From the NCBI RefSeq assembly GCF_011752995.1, contig NZ_VWWL01000006.1, positions 186,001 to 250,000 on the forward strand: DNA of 64,000 nt, in the 5' to 3' direction. The DNA comes from Burkholderia sp. Ax-1724. GTDB lineage: Bacteria > Pseudomonadota > Gammaproteobacteria > Burkholderiales > Burkholderiaceae. The notes under the pieces were generated by a model. That model ran no database searches. It saw nothing but the letters and a program-made list of their open reading frames with translations, and was not told the DNA's origin. The position numbers and the translations under genes were made by a program. Shown piece by piece: positions 1 through 7,108 of this stretch (within the stretch, counting starts at the first letter, position 1; each line of letters opens with the position of its first letter).

Positions 1-115
1 GGCCCCTGGTAATCGCCAAATCTGGCTTGACGTTAAAGTACGCCGACCAGAAAGCTGGCTCCAATGAGTCTCCAGAAATGTAAAAGGTCGCGTGCGCAAG
101 TTGGTGGTCTTTCAT
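1..115 (-). CDS. DUF4279-like protein, N-terminal fragment (probable immunity protein), cut by window edge
   Basis: A frame too short for most gene callers begins with ATG at 115 and runs off the left edge. It reads MKDHQLAHATFYISGDSLEP and continues with FWSAYFNVKPDLAITRG. The pattern 'A-x-F-x-I-x-G-D-x-L-x-P ... V-x-P-x-x-A-x-x-x-G' matches the start of the DUF4279 family, several members of which sit beside polymorphic toxins and are treated as immunity proteins. It begins 10 nt after the stop of the toxin-like module at 126-341 on the same strand, which is the usual toxin-immunity order. No clear ribosome-binding site is visible. Family assignment is from motif memory over only 38 residues; the immunity role is inferred from position. 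Confidence 0.5.
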   Translation of the reverse strand, partial: MKDHQLAHATFYISGDSLEPAFWSAYFNVKPDLAITRG

Positions 116-125
116 TGGAGTTATC

Positions 126-341
126 TCAGTCCGCCCAGCCATGAAAATTTCCGATGTAGCTACCCTTAAAATACACGTCACCGTTGTCATGCCAGATGAC
201 GTTATCGGCTGGACCCAAACCATTGTCTGGCTTGAAAATGTGCAAGATTTTTCCGAACGTCTTGCGGTCATACCCAAGCATCTTCGCTGCGTAGTCCGGA
301 TCGTTCGTGCTCGCGGCAAGTTCTTCGGTATCGGCGCTCAT
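126..341 (-). CDS. orphan polymorphic-toxin C-terminal module (71 aa)
   Basis: The last 71 codons of a minus-strand frame (MSADTEELAAS to FHGWAD) look like protein, whereas the upstream part of the same frame is antisense of a lysin remnant. The end has the look of a toxin tip, with GYDRKTFGKILHIFK, then GLGPADNVIWHDNGDVYF, then GSYIGNFH. Just before the Met the frame reads FTYQPDAMSADTEELAAS, which aligns with FSYQPGAISDDVHDIAAR of the neighbour at 1168-1659. The two genes therefore share a pre-toxin linker and carry different C-termini. No ribosome-binding site precedes the Met, so it is probably a displaced cassette whose N-terminus was lost rather than a complete gene. The exact toxin family is not established. 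Confidence 0.5.
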   Translation of the reverse strand: MSADTEELAASTNDPDYAAKMLGYDRKTFGKILHIFKPDNGLGPADNVIWHDNGDVYFKGSYIGNFHGWAD

Positions 342-360
342 CGCGTCCGGCTGATACGTA

Positions 361-462
361 AATCCACGCGTCCACCTCGTTCTCCGACCAGCGCACAGCA
401 CGCGACTCGATGACGGGCACATTGTGGATGCAGCGAGTACCGACCGACTGGAATTTCTCAAG
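361..462 (-). pseudogene. possible AlpA/excisionase C-terminal scrap
   Basis: In a minus-strand frame different from that of the toxin module, residues SRAVRWSENEVDAWI resemble the C-terminal 'xxVxWxxxEVxxWI' signature of AlpA-type excisionase/regulators. The match ends exactly where the toxin-module reading (FTYQPDA) begins and starts where the lysin remnant begins on the other strand, so this looks like a small fragment trapped between two recombination joints. The N-terminal helix-turn-helix is not recognisable. The motif is short and could be coincidental. Confidence 0.28.
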
Positions 463-878
463 TGCGGTCTTCTGGCAGTGCGGCGCGGCTCGGGCTGCGC
501 AACGTACCGGACGCGACCGAACTGAAGAACCTGCACGCACTCACCGCTGCACTTGAAGACGTGCGCACGGTGCCCGGCAATAAACCGATCCTGATTTCGT
601 CGGGCTTTCGATCCGACGCGGTGAATCGCACCGTGGATGGTGTGTCGAACAGCGCGCACCGCTCGGGCCTTGCTGCTGATTTCATCTGCCCGGGGTTCGG
701 CACGCCGCTCCAGATTTGCCGCGAGGTGGAGTCGAGCGACATCGACTTCGATCAGGTTATTCAGGAGGGGACGTGAGTGCATTTTGCGATTCCCGCACCG
801 GGCAAGAGCGGTCGGCGGCAGGTGTTGACCGCGCACTTTTCGGGCTCGGGTGGTGCCACCTACACCAGCGGCCTTTAA
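462..878 (+). pseudogene. phage lysin, peptidase M15A family, inactivated by an in-frame stop
   Basis: The frame reads AARLGLRNVPDATELKNL, then ISSGFRSDAVNRTVDG, then SAHRSGLAADFICPGFG and FDQVIQEGT. This is the fold and zinc-ligand pattern (SxGFRS...SxHxxGxAxDF) of M15A D-Ala-D-Ala carboxypeptidase-like phage endolysins. TGA at 774-776 interrupts it, and the same frame then continues VHFAIPAPGKSGRRQVLTAH to TAA at 876-878. Family members read W-V/I-H at this spot, so TGG has become TGA immediately before the third zinc-ligand His. The N-terminus is also missing or fused to unrelated DNA near 455-465. Its activity would be cleavage of peptidoglycan stem peptides at host lysis. Confidence 0.75.
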
Positions 879-916
879 CTCGCTCTATCGATATTCTTGT
901 ATCCCTCAATGAAATA

Positions 917-1171
917 TTAAATCGATACCTTGTTACCCTTTCCATCTGTGACTTCGAGAAAATCACGAAGCTCCGGGTATTGCGTCGCAAACCAGAGAAG
1001 CGCCGCACCGCCCAAGCGACGGGCAAATTCATCATCAATCGGATGGTCTTTGCCTACCTCGTGGGACATTGTCATGTTTATTCGTGCGTTTTTGAATAGC
1101 CGCGAGTCGACAAATCCTGTCTTGATAGTGCCGGATTCCGGGTCGTAGTAAGACACAAAATATTCAGTCAT
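917..1171 (-). CDS. 84-aa protein coupled to the upstream Cys-rich gene, possible immunity protein
   Basis: MTEYFVSYYDPESGTIKTGF begins a soluble, acidic-to-neutral 84-residue protein ending in VTDGKGNKVSI. Its ATG (1171-1169) overlaps the TGA (1170-1168) of the preceding gene in an ATGA arrangement, which points to translational coupling. That tight pairing behind a toxin-like gene is the usual layout for an immunity or modulator protein. No family is recognised, so the immunity role rests only on context. An alternative in-frame Met five codons upstream would lie inside the preceding gene and is less likely. Confidence 0.6.
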   Translation of the reverse strand: MTEYFVSYYDPESGTIKTGFVDSRLFKNARINMTMSHEVGKDHPIDDEFARRLGGAALLWFATQYPELRDFLEVTDGKGNKVSI

Positions 1172-1659
1172 CGATATCCCCTGCACGCTTGATAGTCCTG
1201 GAAGGCTTGATCCTTACACGCCAGATAAGTGCGCATGTCACCACCATACATTTTGCTGAGCGCACTGCAATAGGTCATCCGTGCTTCGTACATCGCATCG
1301 CACTCCTCTTCCTCGGCTGCGCTGACTCCGCGCGCCGCGATGTCATGCACATCGTCGCTGATCGCACCCGGTTGGTAGCTGAACGGCTGTGCATTGCCGA
1401 GGTTCTGCGGCGGGGTTCGTGAGCGTCCGCGACAATTGCACGTCCATGCGAGCCCCTGTGCTTCGAGCATAGCGAAACCGGTTGGTAGCGAGCGCATCCG
1501 GTCAAACGGAAAGAACTCGCCGGTCTCGACGTTATAAGCCCGTGCCGATGATGGCATCGGCGGGAAGCTGGAATAGATCGAATAGGTAATGCGACAACTC
1601 TGGCACTCTTTCTGGTCCAACCAATCCGCCCAACCGTTTTCCTGTTTCATTTGCTCCAT
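1168..1659 (-). CDS. Cys-rich effector-like protein with variable C-terminus (163 aa)
   Basis: The protein starts MEQMKQENGWADWLDQKECQ and has a CQSC pair near the N-terminus, then TCNCRGRSR in the middle. The linker QPFSYQPGAISDDVHDIAAR is shared with the toxin module at 126-341. The last 50 residues form a separate Cys-rich domain (EECDAMYEARMTYC, YLACKDQAF, YQACRGY). A shared linker with interchangeable C-termini is the hallmark of polymorphic toxin cassettes. No signal peptide or secretion domain is visible, so the delivery route is unknown. The start is placed at ATG 1659, 16 nt after the preceding gene, with AGG about 9 nt upstream. The downstream gene overlaps by 4 nt. Function not proven. 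Confidence 0.6.
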   Translation of the reverse strand: MEQMKQENGWADWLDQKECQSCRITYSIYSSFPPMPSSARAYNVETGEFFPFDRMRSLPTGFAMLEAQGLAWTCNCRGRSRTPPQNLGNAQPFSYQPGAISDDVHDIAARGVSAAEEEECDAMYEARMTYCSALSKMYGGDMRTYLACKDQAFQDYQACRGYR

Positions 1660-1675
1660 TTTCAGACACCTGGCA

Positions 1676-1882
1676 TCAGTCAGGGACTCCGCTATGCAGC
1701 GGGTTCCCTGTGCCGGTGAGCACCACCCCGCGCCGATCAAGCAGGCCTTCGCAAGCCTGCTCAACAAACTCCCTCACTTCGTCGTGCTTCACCAGCACGT
1801 GCGACGCGGCCAGCGCGTTGACGGCATTGTTCCACGCGGTGCAGATTTGCCTGCGTTCGGTGAAGGTCATTGCGTGCCTCAT
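1676..1882 (-). CDS. 68-aa small protein, first gene of the islet cassette
   Basis: MRHAMTFTERRQICTAWNNA begins a 68-residue protein with one or two predicted helices and two Cys; it ends TGTGNPLHSGVPD. A strong Shine-Dalgarno GGGAGG lies 6 nt before ATG 1882, which supports both the gene and this start. A second Met four codons in is possible. It is followed after 16 nt by the Cys-rich gene on the same strand, so the two are probably co-transcribed. The family is not recognised; size and position suggest a phage or mobile-element accessory protein. Confidence 0.55.
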   Translation of the reverse strand: MRHAMTFTERRQICTAWNNAVNALAASHVLVKHDEVREFVEQACEGLLDRRGVVLTGTGNPLHSGVPD

Positions 1883-2056
1883 GGGTTCCTCCCGTGGGTG
1901 AAACCTTCACCGTAGGAGCGCGGGCCGCTCGCGCGCTATCAGATAACTCCGAATTTGCCCGCTGAAGGGCTAACCCCTGATGGAGAACATGCAAATCAAC
2001 GTATACAACGATGGCCGCGCGCCGCCTTCTTCCGCGAAAAACTACTGTCGGCGGCG

Positions 2057-2449
2057 TCAGTCGTTTTCTGGCGACCGCCGACGCCTGGCGGCACGTTCTT
2101 CAACAGTTCGTCGCAACGGCGAACGGCTCGCGCCGCCGTCTTCGCTTCGGATAGCGAGCGGCCCGGTTCGACAATCGTGTGTGCGCAACAGACCGAAAAA
2201 AAGCCCGCGCAGGGCGGGCAAAGTCCCGATGCGGGCACCGGAGGCTTGCCACGGTGCCCGAAGCCAGCGGCCAAGCCCAAGTTCACGGCTCCGATTGTGT
2301 AGTTGATACTTCAAAACCCAACTTGCCACGCCGGTCGGCGTAATCTGGATGTTCAGTCCGTCGCCGTCCAGGTAATATCGTGCTTTCTTAGGCGAGTTGC
2401 TGATTAGTCGCTTGATGGTGGCGGCGGTCAGACGGTTGATGGTTCGCAT
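2057..2449 (-). pseudogene. tyrosine integrase, 5' remnant (P4-type, DUF4102 arm-binding domain)
   Basis: The first 60 residues (TAATIKRLISN, RYYLDGDGLNIQITPTGVAS, WVLKYQLHNRSRELGLG) are the N-terminal arm-binding domain of P4-family tyrosine integrases. Homology stops after LGLG. The rest of the open frame is unrelated, and a rho-independent terminator sits inside it at 2196-2219. The catalytic domain with R-H-R-Y is absent, so the gene is a truncated remnant. It faces away from the FUSC gene and marks the right-hand end of the degraded islet. No tRNA or obvious att repeat was found beside it. Confidence 0.7.
2196..2219 (-). terminator. rho-independent terminator inside the integrase remnant
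   Basis: On the minus strand a GCCCGC/GCGGGC stem with a 5-nt loop is followed by seven T (plus-strand A 2196-2202). It falls within the open frame that continues from the integrase start, which supports a deletion or recombination joint upstream of it near 2270. Confidence 0.65.
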
Positions 2450-2580
2450 TGCGGTACGCTCCGAGCCCTCAATCCACCCCCCAGTTTTACCCCCAACATT
2501 GGGCGCAATGCTTTGCGTTAGATTGAACTGATTTAGACCGGATTGTTATACCAAATCCCTTTGCTGACAAGGATTTGCAG

Positions 2581-5127
2581 GTGTCCAGAACCGCTCAACT
2601 CGACTCAAGAAATAACCCATTTTTCTATTCGGTCGAAATAAGAAAATTCCTTTATAGCCAGTACTTTTATGGCGGCCTGCGCATCGCGGTTGGCGTGTCG
2701 TTACCGGCCATCCTGTGCCTGATCGTGTTTCACGATCGCGAGCTCGGCTTCACCATCGCGACCGGCGCGCTCGGCGCCTGCGTCGTCGACATGCCGGGCC
2801 CGCTCAAGTACAAGCACAACGAGATGCTGGCCTGCACGGTGATCGGCTTTCTGTCCGCGCTCGCCACCGGCCTCGCCACCGTCAATCCGGTCGCGTTGTG
2901 GTGCACCGTCGTGCCGCTCACGTTCGTGCTGTCGCTGATCGTCGTGTATGGCAACCGCTGGCCGCAGATCAGCTTCGCGACGCTGTTCATGATGATCATG
3001 ACGCTCGAGGATCACTTCACGCCGCAGCAGGCGCTCGTCAACGCTTCGTGGATTCTGCTCGGCGGCCTCTGGTACACGTACTGGTCGACCTTCGTGAGCC
3101 GCTGGATGCTGAATCGGATCGAGCAGCAGGCGCTCGCCGAAAGCGTGTTCGCATGTTCCGACTACCTGCTCGCGCGCGCCGCGTTCTACGATCTCGACAA
3201 CGATCTCGACGAGTGCTACCGCAAGCTCGTCGCCATGCAGATCGCCGCGGTCGAGCGCCAGGACGCCGCGCGCGACATCGTGCTGCGCAACCTGCCCAGG
3301 TTCCGGCGCGGCAAGCTCGAACCGCGCCGCGCGATGCTCTACAACCTGTTCATCAATACCGTCGATCTGCACGAGCTGTTCGTCGGCGCGCAAATCGATT
3401 ACACGCTCGTGCGCAGCACGTTCGGCGGCTCCGATCTGCTCGTGTTCTACCGCGACCTGATCCGCAAGGCGGCCGAAGACCTCGAGGACATCGGCCTCGC
3501 GGTGCTGCAAAACCAGGCGCCGCGCCAGCGCGTGAACGTCAAGGCGGAACTGCGCGCGATCGAGTATGAAATCGAACTGATGCGCAAGCAGGGGCTGCCG
3601 GCGCGGGACCCCGAGGCCTATTCGGCGGTGTCGTCGAATTTCCGGCGCATCTGGAGCGCCACGCGGCTCATCGACAAGATGCGCAAGAGCCTGTCGACCG
3701 AACCGAGCCCGACCGAAACCGAACTGCGTATCGACCAGGCGCTGAGCCGCTTCGTATCGAGCCGCCGCGTGCCGTTCGGGCAGATCTTCTCGAATCTGAC
3801 GATGGCCTCGCCGAGCTTTCGCCACGCGTTGCGCGTGACGATCGCGGTCGCCGTCGGCTTCTGGCTCGGCCGCCTGCTGCCGCTCACGAACGCCTACTGG
3901 ATCGTGATGACCTCGGTCATCATCCTGAAGCCCGGCTATTCGCTGACCAAGCAGCGCAACGGGCAGCGGATCATCGGCACGCTGATCGGCTGCGCGGCGA
4001 GCATCGCGCTGATCGTCTTCGTAAAGGAGCCGCACATCCTGATGGTCGTGATGTTCGCGTCGATGGTGATGAGCTACAGCCTGCTGCTGTTCAATTACAC
4101 GGCAAGCGTGGTGTTCACGTCGTCGTACGTGCTGCTGATGTTCCATCTGCTCGCGCCCGGCAGCATGCGCATCATCGGCGAGCGCGCGATCGACACCGTG
4201 GTCGGCTGCGCGATCGCGATCGCCGCGAGCCATCTGTTCCCGTACTGGGAATACCGGCTCATGGGCAAGCTCGTCAACACGATGATCGGCGCGACGCGGC
4301 AGTATCTCGAAGCAAGCTGGTGGTGGAGCGGCAAGCCCGCCGCCGCGGTCGTCGCCACGGTGACCGAAGCCGGCGCGCGCGCACCGGCGATGGCCATGGC
4401 CGATCCGGGGATCGGCTTCGCCGGCCCGGTGCTCGCGGGCGCGGGGGTCGAGGGTGAGGCCGGGGTCGGCATGGGAGCCGCTACAGCGGCACCGCCCGTC
4501 GCGCAAGCGGAAGCAAAAGCGGAAGCGAAAACAGCCGATGCCTCCACGGGCACCCCCACGGCCGGCAACCCGGGCACGCGGCCCGCCCATGGCGCATCGG
4601 CCGCGGCGGCTGCGGCCGCTACCGCGCTCGATCGCGATTACCGTTACCGGCTCGCGCGCAAGAACGTGCACGTCGCGTTCGCGAATCTCGGCCAGGCATT
4701 CCAGCGCATGATGCTCGAACCGAAGTCCGCGCAGAAGTTCGTGCCGGAACTGAACGGCCTGCTCGTGCGCAGCCACGTGCTCGCCTCGCAGATCACGGCC
4801 GCCGCGCCGCTGCTGCGCACGTCCGCGCAACAACAGCAGCAGGTCGAGGACATCTCGCTACAGCCTCTGCAGCGCGCCCTTTCGCTCGTGCGCGACAACC
4901 TCACCGAAGCCGAGGCGGGCACTGCCCTGCCCGCCGAGCAGAGCGAGCAGATCAAGCTGATGAACCGCGAACTCGATGCGATGGTCGTCGAAACGGAAAA
5001 ATCGCCGGACTACACGGCCGATGCCGTGCACGACATGAAACTGCTCGCGCATCAATGCAAGCAGATGCTCGCGGCGTCGGCGCAGATTCGCAAGGATGCG
5101 AGCGTGATCCGCCTGCCGGACGAATGA
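2581..5127 (+). CDS. FUSC / YccS-type inner-membrane protein
   Basis: A roughly 848-residue protein with two blocks of about six hydrophobic helices (residues 35-170 and 405-545), each followed by a helical cytoplasmic region. This is the duplicated architecture of the fusaric-acid-resistance (FUSC)/YccS/AaeB family of putative exporters. A low-complexity Ala/Pro/Glu linker of about 100 residues (583-685, including alternating AEAK units) interrupts the C-terminal half just before YRYRLARKNVHVAFANL. GTG 2581 is preferred as start because AAGGA lies 7 nt upstream; TTG at 2575 is the alternative. There is no adaptor or outer-membrane gene beside it, and its substrate is unknown. Confidence 0.8.
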   Translation: MSRTAQLDSRNNPFFYSVEIRKFLYSQYFYGGLRIAVGVSLPAILCLIVFHDRELGFTIATGALGACVVDMPGPLKYKHNEMLACTVIGFLSALATGLATVNPVALWCTVVPLTFVLSLIVVYGNRWPQISFATLFMMIMTLEDHFTPQQALVNASWILLGGLWYTYWSTFVSRWMLNRIEQQALAESVFACSDYLLARAAFYDLDNDLDECYRKLVAMQIAAVERQDAARDIVLRNLPRFRRGKLEPRRAMLYNLFINTVDLHELFVGAQIDYTLVRSTFGGSDLLVFYRDLIRKAAEDLEDIGLAVLQNQAPRQRVNVKAELRAIEYEIELMRKQGLPARDPEAYSAVSSNFRRIWSATRLIDKMRKSLSTEPSPTETELRIDQALSRFVSSRRVPFGQIFSNLTMASPSFRHALRVTIAVAVGFWLGRLLPLTNAYWIVMTSVIILKPGYSLTKQRNGQRIIGTLIGCAASIALIVFVKEPHILMVVMFASMVMSYSLLLFNYTASVVFTSSYVLLMFHLLAPGSMRIIGERAIDTVVGCAIAIAASHLFPYWEYRLMGKLVNTMIGATRQYLEASWWWSGKPAAAVVATVTEAGARAPAMAMADPGIGFAGPVLAGAGVEGEAGVGMGAATAAPPVAQAEAKAEAKTADASTGTPTAGNPGTRPAHGASAAAAAAATALDRDYRYRLARKNVHVAFANLGQAFQRMMLEPKSAQKFVPELNGLLVRSHVLASQITAAAPLLRTSAQQQQQVEDISLQPLQRALSLVRDNLTEAEAGTALPAEQSEQIKLMNRELDAMVVETEKSPDYTADAVHDMKLLAHQCKQMLAASAQIRKDASVIRLPDE

Positions 5128-5140
5128 AGGTGTACGCGCC

Positions 5141-5192
5141 GCGGCGTTACCGTGCGGCGTTACCGTGCGGCGTTACTGCACGACGTTACTGC
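5141..5192. repeat. 13-bp tandem repeat, 4 copies
   Basis: Two perfect copies of GCGGCGTTACCGT are followed by two diverged copies (GCGGCGTTACTGC, ACGACGTTACTGC). The array fills the gap after the FUSC gene and enters the last codons and stop of the convergent small membrane protein. Confidence 0.75.
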
Positions 5193-5398
5193 GCAGCGCC
5201 GCTCGCGGGCTTCGTTGCATCGGTTGACGCGGCCGCTGGCGACGAGGCCGACGCCCCCTGCGCATTCTGGCTCTCGTCGAACTCGTGCTTCTCGTGGATC
5301 GCGTTGTAGAACAGCGTGGCAATCACGAGCAGGATCGCCACCACGATAAAGACGGCAACGCCAAAGGTCGGATTCTTCTTGCGCGGCGGTTTGTTCAT
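5186..5398 (-). CDS. 70-aa single-pass membrane protein
   Basis: MNKPPRKKNPTFGVAVFIVV begins with a basic cytoplasmic tail, followed by one transmembrane helix (residues 13-32) and a charged then Ala/Ser-rich tail (SSPAAASTDATKPASGAAQ). It is convergent with the FUSC gene. The layout fits the many small hypothetical inner-membrane proteins of Burkholderiaceae. No function can be assigned. The C-terminal tail is partly encoded by the 13-bp repeat array, so its length may vary between strains. Confidence 0.6.
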   Translation of the reverse strand: MNKPPRKKNPTFGVAVFIVVAILLVIATLFYNAIHEKHEFDESQNAQGASASSPAAASTDATKPASGAAQ

Positions 5399-5743
5399 GA
5401 AGCGGGCTCGGTTCGCGAAGCAATCGCGGATGATGTGAGGAAAGGCGGCATTCTACGCCCACTGAGCTTGCACACGGCTTGCAGCCGACATGACTGGCGG
5501 GCTTTTTTTGCGATGACGTTAATTCTCGTCAATTTGCATTTTTCTTTGCTCTGGGTCGCTTCCCGATTCTCCGCCATTGATGCAGTGTAGCGAAGGCGCC
5601 ACTCAAACAAGGCGCGTCTTTGTTGAAACGCTTCTCTCAATATCAGGAAATCTTCTTTGTATGGTCGTATCACGTGGCATTACCTTGACGGTAATATCAA
5701 ATACACAGACTCTCAAAATGATCACGAATAAGGGGGCATAAAA
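5399..5743. other. intergenic gap, upstream region of the Tlde1-like gene
   Basis: No credible gene is seen. The right half is AT-rich compared with its neighbours, as expected for transferred DNA. A TTGACG box at 5685-5690 could be a -35 element, but no convincing -10 follows. A good Shine-Dalgarno AGGGGG (5731-5736) precedes the ATG at 5744. Confidence 0.4.
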
Positions 5744-6263
5744 ATGGCATATACGGGAAAGTTTTTGGTCAATAACGAGCCTCTATCACCACTTACCATT
5801 TTGGGCATTGGCACATTTAAAGCGTATTCGGGAAACGGCCCATACCGTAACAAGGGTGGATGCACAGCTATTCCCGATAACGGCCCGATTCCTGCCGGTA
5901 AATACTGGTCGTGGATCGTCCTACAGGCGGCATCCGCTCCAGGACTATTGCAGGCGCAAAAGACGCCTGGAACACGTTCCTCGGCAGCTCCTCTCACCAT
6001 GACGAATGGTTCGCGCTGTATCGCGATGATGGCAGCATTGACGATATAACCTGGATCAATGGTGTCAAGCGCGGACAGAGTTCCGCCTGCATCCGTCAGG
6101 CGGGCGCGGTCTTTCACTCGGCTGCATTACCCTGCCGAGCCATGTCGATTTCAAAATAATCCGCCAGGCCCTTCTGCGTACCGCCGCGGTCCCCGTGCGC
6201 AATTCAGGGCTTCATGCATATGGAAGCATCGAGGTCGTCACGTATGGTAATACTTGTCCGTAG
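5744..6263 (+). pseudogene. Tlde1-like (DUF2778) peptidoglycan L,D-transpeptidase effector with two frameshifts
   Basis: Frame 1 encodes MAYTGKFLVNNEPLSP, then LTILGIGTFKAYSGNGPYRN and DNGPIPAGKYW. A lost base near 5908 moves the reading to DRPTGGIRSRTIAGAKDAWN and FLGSSSHHDEWFALYRDDGS. A second lost base near 6079 moves it to FRLHPSGGRGLSLGCITLPS and HAYGSIEVVTYGNTCP. Read through both shifts it is a 173-residue DUF2778 protein with the catalytic His (codon 6090) and Cys (codon 6123) of L,D-transpeptidase-fold enzymes, as in Salmonella Tlde1, a type VI effector that attacks periplasmic peptidoglycan. 520 nt plus two restored bases is exactly 174 codons. Sequencing error is the main alternative to true decay. 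AGGGGG precedes the start by 7 nt. Confidence 0.75.
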
Positions 6264-6504
6264 GCTTTTCAAAATCGCTCTGTTTATTGGGCTATTCCTT
6301 CTGTCCGTCCGCTATGTCCACACCTACCCCTGGCCGATGCCTGAGAGCCAGGCACTGAGATGGTTGAGCATCGCTAACGGGTTTGGCCTGCATGACCCCG
6401 ATGATGTCTATATTCCGGTCATGGTGGCGATTGAATTGATCGTCGCTGTTGTGGTGTATATGGCGATCATGAGGCTATGGCGGCACTATCGCACGAAGCA
6501 GTAA
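6244..6504 (+). CDS. small two-helix membrane protein, probable immunity for the Tlde1-like effector
   Basis: The 86-residue protein has a transmembrane helix at residues 6-24 (LFKIALFIGLFLLSV), a periplasmic loop of about 35 residues (HTYPWPMPESQALRW onward), a second helix (VMVAIELIVAVVVYMAIM) and a basic tail. The start is placed at ATG 6244, where GAGG lies 9 nt upstream; it overlaps the end of the effector reading by 20 nt, typical of effector-immunity pairs. An earlier in-frame Met at 6214 is possible. Immunity proteins against periplasmic enzymes are expected in the envelope, so the topology fits. The frame is intact although the effector is broken. Immunity is inferred from context. 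Confidence 0.6.
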   Translation: MVILVRRLFKIALFIGLFLLSVRYVHTYPWPMPESQALRWLSIANGFGLHDPDDVYIPVMVAIELIVAVVVYMAIMRLWRHYRTKQ

Positions 6505-6509
6505 ATGAA

Positions 6510-6531
6510 AGCCCCGGCAACGGGGCTTTTT
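6510..6531 (+). terminator. rho-independent terminator after the effector-immunity pair
   Basis: A 7-bp stem AGCCCCG/CGGGGCT with a GCAA tetraloop is followed by four T. It lies 5 nt after the immunity gene stop and 20 nt before the end of the convergent Lrp-type gene. Confidence 0.85.
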
Positions 6532-6549
6532 ATGGATCGCGGACTCTTA

Positions 6550-7032
6550 CTAGCTATTGGACACCGTTATATGAGGCCGCACCGGCAGCGCCGTCGAATA
6601 CTTGATCTGCTCCATCGCGAAGCTCGAACTCACGTCGTACAGCGGCACGGACGTAATCAGTTGCTTGTAGATCCGGTCGTAGTCGTCGATATCGGACACC
6701 ACTACGCGCAGCAGATAATCGGTCTCGCCGCTCATCCGATAAACCTCGACCACCTCGGGAATGTCCCGCACCGCCTGCGTGAACGCGGCGGCCCATGCCT
6801 CGGTATGCTGATTCGTGCGCACCGCGACGAACACCGTGGTGCCGACGCCGAGTTTGCGCGCGTCGCACAGCGCCACCTGCGCGCGGATCACGCCCGCGTC
6901 CTTCAGGCGCTGCAGCCGCTTCCAGCACGGCGTCTGCGACAGATTCACGCGCTGCGCGAGTTCCGCGATCGGCATGGTTGCGTCTTCCTGCAGCAATTCG
7001 AGCAGTTTCCGGTCGATGATATCCATACCCAT
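6550..7032 (-). CDS. Lrp/AsnC-family transcriptional regulator
   Basis: A 160-residue protein. The N-terminal helix-turn-helix (DIIDRKLLELLQEDATMPIA, then VNLSQTPCWKRLQRLKDAGVI) is followed by the RAM ligand-binding/oligomerisation domain (GVGTTVFVAVRT, VYRMSGETDYLLRVVVSDID). This is full length for the family, which senses amino acids. It is divergent from the cysteine-dioxygenase-like gene, which makes that gene the obvious regulatory target and a sulfur amino acid a plausible effector. A near-consensus promoter drives it (see 7081-7108). The target and ligand are inference. Confidence 0.9.
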   Translation of the reverse strand: MGMDIIDRKLLELLQEDATMPIAELAQRVNLSQTPCWKRLQRLKDAGVIRAQVALCDARKLGVGTTVFVAVRTNQHTEAWAAAFTQAVRDIPEVVEVYRMSGETDYLLRVVVSDIDDYDRIYKQLITSVPLYDVSSSFAMEQIKYSTALPVRPHITVSNS

Positions 7033-7080
7033 ACGGCACTCCCGATAGGAAATTATTCTACTTTTAAGAGCCTCGGAGGA

Positions 7081-7108
7081 ATTATATGGAAACTCTTTCT
7101 CCGGTCAA
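7081..7108 (-). promoter_or_regulatory. sigma-70 promoter of the Lrp-type gene
   Basis: On the minus strand TTGACC (7108-7103) and a perfect TATAAT (7086-7081) are separated by 16 nt. Transcription would start near 7074, about 42 nt before the gene start. Confidence 0.7.

Noticed and set aside
126..836. Taking the whole 236-codon minus-strand frame as one gene
   Set aside because: Only the last 71-80 codons look like protein; the upstream part is antisense to the lysin remnant and Arg-rich.
2450..2580. A tRNA or att site at the integrase end
   Set aside because: No cloverleaf or tRNA 3' end could be folded, and no matching direct repeat was seen elsewhere in the islet.
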